A stretch of 64,000 bases of DNA from Planctomycetota bacterium (GTDB taxonomy: Bacteria > Planctomycetota > Phycisphaerae > UBA1845). The notes under the pieces were generated by a model, which was not told where the DNA came from, made no database searches, and was given only the letters and a program-made list of their open reading frames with translations. The stretch is taken from positions 1 to 64,000 of the forward strand of contig JAJRWX010000026.1 of the NCBI GenBank assembly GCA_024276605.1, given 5' to 3'. Shown here one piece after another: positions 61,891-64,000 of this stretch. Every line of letters starts with the position of its first letter. The stretch's first letter is position 1. The translations under genes were made by a program, and so were the position numbers.

Positions 61891-62871
61891 CTACGGACAA
61901 CTCGGTATACAGGTTCTTGACAAGCAATTCGTTACGCCAAAGCCGAAGTCGCCACCGGCGAAGGCCACCACAGCTCGTAGGATGTCATTACTGGCGATAA
62001 TACCGTTGGGTGTTTTGCCGTCATTATCCACGCGCGACAGATGCGGTGCCGTAGGGTTAAGTTGGAATTTCTGCACGACGGCTGTGATGTCGTTTACTGT
62101 GACAATCCCATCCGGTGCGGTCCATGCGCCAGCTAACAAGCTGCCCACGATGTCACCGAACTGTCGACTAGCACTGATCTGAGGTGCAGTCGTTAGTATC
62201 GATAGTGATGGGGAAAAGTTGACATCATCCAGTGTGGCTTCGATTACATATTCATTGCCCGGCACGATTTCGCAACCACGAACGTGAATAACAGAGTCCG
62301 TCCAATCGCAGAACTCCGCGGTGGACACCAATGCGCTAAGCTTACCATCCATCCCGGCATCTTGCAGTGTACAACCAACGTACCAGGGTGTAGTCGAACC
62401 TACGCGCGTCACGCGTAAGGCAATTTGTTGCCCCACATTTGAGCTTGGATCAAATGAGAGGTAGCGGTCTTTTGTCATATCATGCGGCGCTACCGCTGAC
62501 TCAGGTGCGTTTACAGCCATCCGTCGTCCCCAAAATCCGGCTTGTAACGCATAGCCACCGCCAGTATGTGTACCTGCATCGTGTTGGGCTATGGTGCCCT
62601 TAAGGGTATAGCCACTCGCGGTGCTGGTTCCTCCACCGCAGTCGAGGGAACTCTTCACTATATTGTATCCCCCCCCGGATTGAGCGAAGACCATGTTCGC
62701 ACCCATCAATAGACACAGACACATCAACGCTGCACACATGACAGCTACGTTGCACTGTCGATGACGTTTTCCTGATGCATGATGCGTGGTGACTATCATG
62801 CGAGCAGCCACTCGCGTTTCATGGGTGGACTGTGTGTCATACCGATTCACTGTATAATCGTTTTCGTTCAC
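61891..62871 (-). CDS. Secreted dockerin-like protein, copy 2
   Basis: 326 residues from GTG 62871, with AAGGAG eight bases before. A long signal region (hydrophobic core about 43-62, ending V-F-A-Q), then S-G-Y-T-L-K-G-T-I-A-Q and G-G-Y-A-L-Q-A-G-F-W-G, the K-D-R-Y-L-S-F-D-P and R-V-T-R-V-G-S-T-T domain, and two dockerin-like units near the end (D-G-I-V-T-V-N-D-I and I-A-S-N-D-I-L-R-A-V). It aligns through its length with copy 1. A G8 tract sits just after the signal peptide (62669-62676). Confidence 0.75.
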   Translation of the reverse strand: MNENDYTVNRYDTQSTHETRVAARMIVTTHHASGKRHRQCNVAVMCAALMCLCLLMGANMVFAQSGGGYNIVKSSLDCGGGTSTASGYTLKGTIAQHDAGTHTGGGYALQAGFWGRRMAVNAPESAVAPHDMTKDRYLSFDPSSNVGQQIALRVTRVGSTTPWYVGCTLQDAGMDGKLSALVSTAEFCDWTDSVIHVRGCEIVPGNEYVIEATLDDVNFSPSLSILTTAPQISASRQFGDIVGSLLAGAWTAPDGIVTVNDITAVVQKFQLNPTAPHLSRVDNDGKTPNGIIASNDILRAVVAFAGGDFGFGVTNCLSRTCIPSCP

Positions 62872-62901
62872 GACGTTATCTCCTTGTAGAATTTCATAAT
62901 C

Positions 62902-64000
62902 CTATTGCGTGTCGTGACACATGAAGTGCACCCACTGGCCATTAGTCGCAAGCACATCGCATGACAGCATATCCATTCCACTGGTTTTTTTTGCGAAAAG
63001 GAATCTTATGTCCGAACCGTTGGGGCTTACATTTATATCTACGGTACCGCCGATAACGAGCGTACCCGCAGTGCGTACACCGTTCTTGTAGTACACATAG
63101 GTGCAACCACTGCTGTGTACACACGCCAAACGAAAAGTCGTGGACGAACTGATTCGTTTGATCTGAACATACGAATTCGCATAAATATCGGTTGTTCCAT
63201 TGATGGAATCCTTGTACTCAAAATGTCTGACGCCGCCAACATAGCTGCACGCATTCACCGCACCGCATGAACCGACAGCATCCACATCGCAAGCAACCGT
63301 ACCATCCGCATTGATGCTTTGAATGGCTCCACTGGCGCACACCCCGTTGACGCGTCGTTGGACCTGAGCGGAATCGATGTCGCCACTATCGATGCAGTTA
63401 GTACATTCAAAGTCCGTCGCCTTTGCGACGCCCACAACATCCAATGACGCAGACGGTGTGTTGGTTCCGATGCCTACGCCGCCGCTTGCGCGAATTAGGA
63501 ATTGATTGATATTGGTTGATACGAAATCAGACCCGATTCCGCTGTTCTCGTCCGCCCAGACAAATGTACCATCATGATTGGCCTTGGCTCGACGTCCGGC
63601 AGCGAATGAATAGTCGCCCGCAGCCGTATTAAGAATTCCGCCGGGAACCGTAGAACTGGCGCCGGTAGCGTTATTTTGAGAGCCGCCACCAACCGTCGAA
63701 TTTGCCATGATTGCGTGATTGTTGAGCCCACCTGCAACGGTAGCCGAGACGGCTTGGGCTGTATTGATCGCTCCTCCGCCAATCGCCGACCAATTTCCAC
63801 TGGCTACATTGGTATCGCCGCCGGCAACGGTTGCATTCATACCGCTGGCTTGGTTTTGATAACCACCACTCACGGTTGCACTCGACGCAGATGCGGTATT
63901 TTGTAACCCACCAGCCACAGTGGCAGTGGTCGAGGAAGCGATATTGCCTCTGCCTCCACCAACAGTGGCGAATTGTGCATTATCAACTTCACCATTGTTG
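62902..64000 (-). CDS. Secreted YadA-head-like repeat protein, copy 2 (5' end outside window)
   Basis: At least 365 residues; the frame stays open to the window edge, so the internal GTG at 63918 is not the start. At least ten head repeats (V-A-G-G-x-x-N-x-A-S-G) end in the same D-Y-S-F-A-A-G-R-R-A and G-G-V-G-I-G-T-N motifs as copy 1. The C-terminal 190 residues differ fully: a Cys-containing domain with S-C-G-A-V-N-A-C and L-A-C-V-H-S-S-G-C. So the module keeps the head and swaps the tail. It is followed 30 bases on by dockerin-like copy 2. Confidence 0.78.
   Translation of the reverse strand, partial: NNGEVDNAQFATVGGGRGNIASSTTATVAGGLQNTASASSATVSGGYQNQASGMNATVAGGDTNVASGNWSAIGGGAINTAQAVSATVAGGLNNHAIMANSTVGGGSQNNATGASSTVPGGILNTAAGDYSFAAGRRAKANHDGTFVWADENSGIGSDFVSTNINQFLIRASGGVGIGTNTPSASLDVVGVAKATDFECTNCIDSGDIDSAQVQRRVNGVCASGAIQSINADGTVACDVDAVGSCGAVNACSYVGGVRHFEYKDSINGTTDIYANSYVQIKRISSSTTFRLACVHSSGCTYVYYKNGVRTAGTLVIGGTVDINVSPNGSDIRFLFAKKTSGMDMLSCDVLATNGQWVHFMCHDTQ

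Overview
The window looks like a piece of a planctomycete-type chromosome of roughly balanced base composition. This is inferred from gene content: a HYExAFE-family protein, an ECF sigma/anti-sigma/secreted-helical-protein cassette, large secreted YadA-head-like and dockerin-like proteins, tyrosine recombinase style, and a zinc-ribbon L32. No rRNA is present and the taxon cannot be fixed from sequence alone.

Layout. 0-2.7 kb: the end of an IS630-type transposase abuts a truncated gene built of a 47-residue six-cysteine repeat, followed by a sigma/anti-sigma/secreted-protein operon. 3.2-8.4 kb: a two-component system, a B12-dependent radical SAM enzyme and a sugar N-acetyltransferase. 8.5-15.8 kb: a complete SUF iron-sulfur cluster assembly operon (Rrf2 regulator, A-type carrier, SufB, a rhodanese, SufC, SufD, SufS, SufU, SufT). 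15.9-22.1 kb: a small self-regulated-looking HTH protein, a queuosine-tRNA mannosyltransferase-like enzyme, three small membrane proteins, HYExAFE, YkgJ-like, RsmD, a CCA-adding/poly(A) polymerase-family enzyme and a FliN-like protein. 22.2-27.9 kb: rpmF-plsX-fabH-fabD-fabG-acpP-fabF, the core of type II fatty acid synthesis. 28.1-32 kb: a HigBA-like module with a frameshifted toxin, endonuclease III, a MoaD-MoaE fusion, a DinB-fold protein and an Mrp ATPase. 32.07-33.84 kb: a RAYT transposase inside an array of REP hairpins bracketed by 90-bp direct repeats. 33.9-36.2 kb: DUF819, DUF983 and NYN-domain proteins.

36.4-42.4 kb is a 5.96-kb integrated element in the 3' end of a tRNA-Ala(UGC) gene, bounded by exact 25-bp att repeats. 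It carries an integrase, an XRE regulator, a Prim-Pol/DUF3987 replication protein, two small HTH proteins, a larger HTH protein and candidate iterons, but no capsid genes. Reading across the att sites predicts that the integrase has one C-terminus when integrated (12 residues past the core) and another when excised and circular (72 residues past the core).

42.6-45.7 kb: CheW, a chemoreceptor and a second Rrf2 regulator. 45.9-49.2 kb: an OprB-type porin and small secreted proteins, including a trypsin-like lipoprotein. 49.7-57.7 kb: a CzcCBA-type divalent metal efflux operon with a His-rich adaptor, two small secreted companions and a TlpA-like thioredoxin. 57.9-64 kb: a tandemly duplicated two-gene module (YadA-head-like repeat protein followed by a dockerin-like protein) with long poly-G tracts inside the coding sequence.

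The strongest leads are the integrase tail switch, the Cys-repeat protein, the RAYT/REP array, the MoaD-MoaE fusion and the duplicated surface-protein module with a G11 tract.
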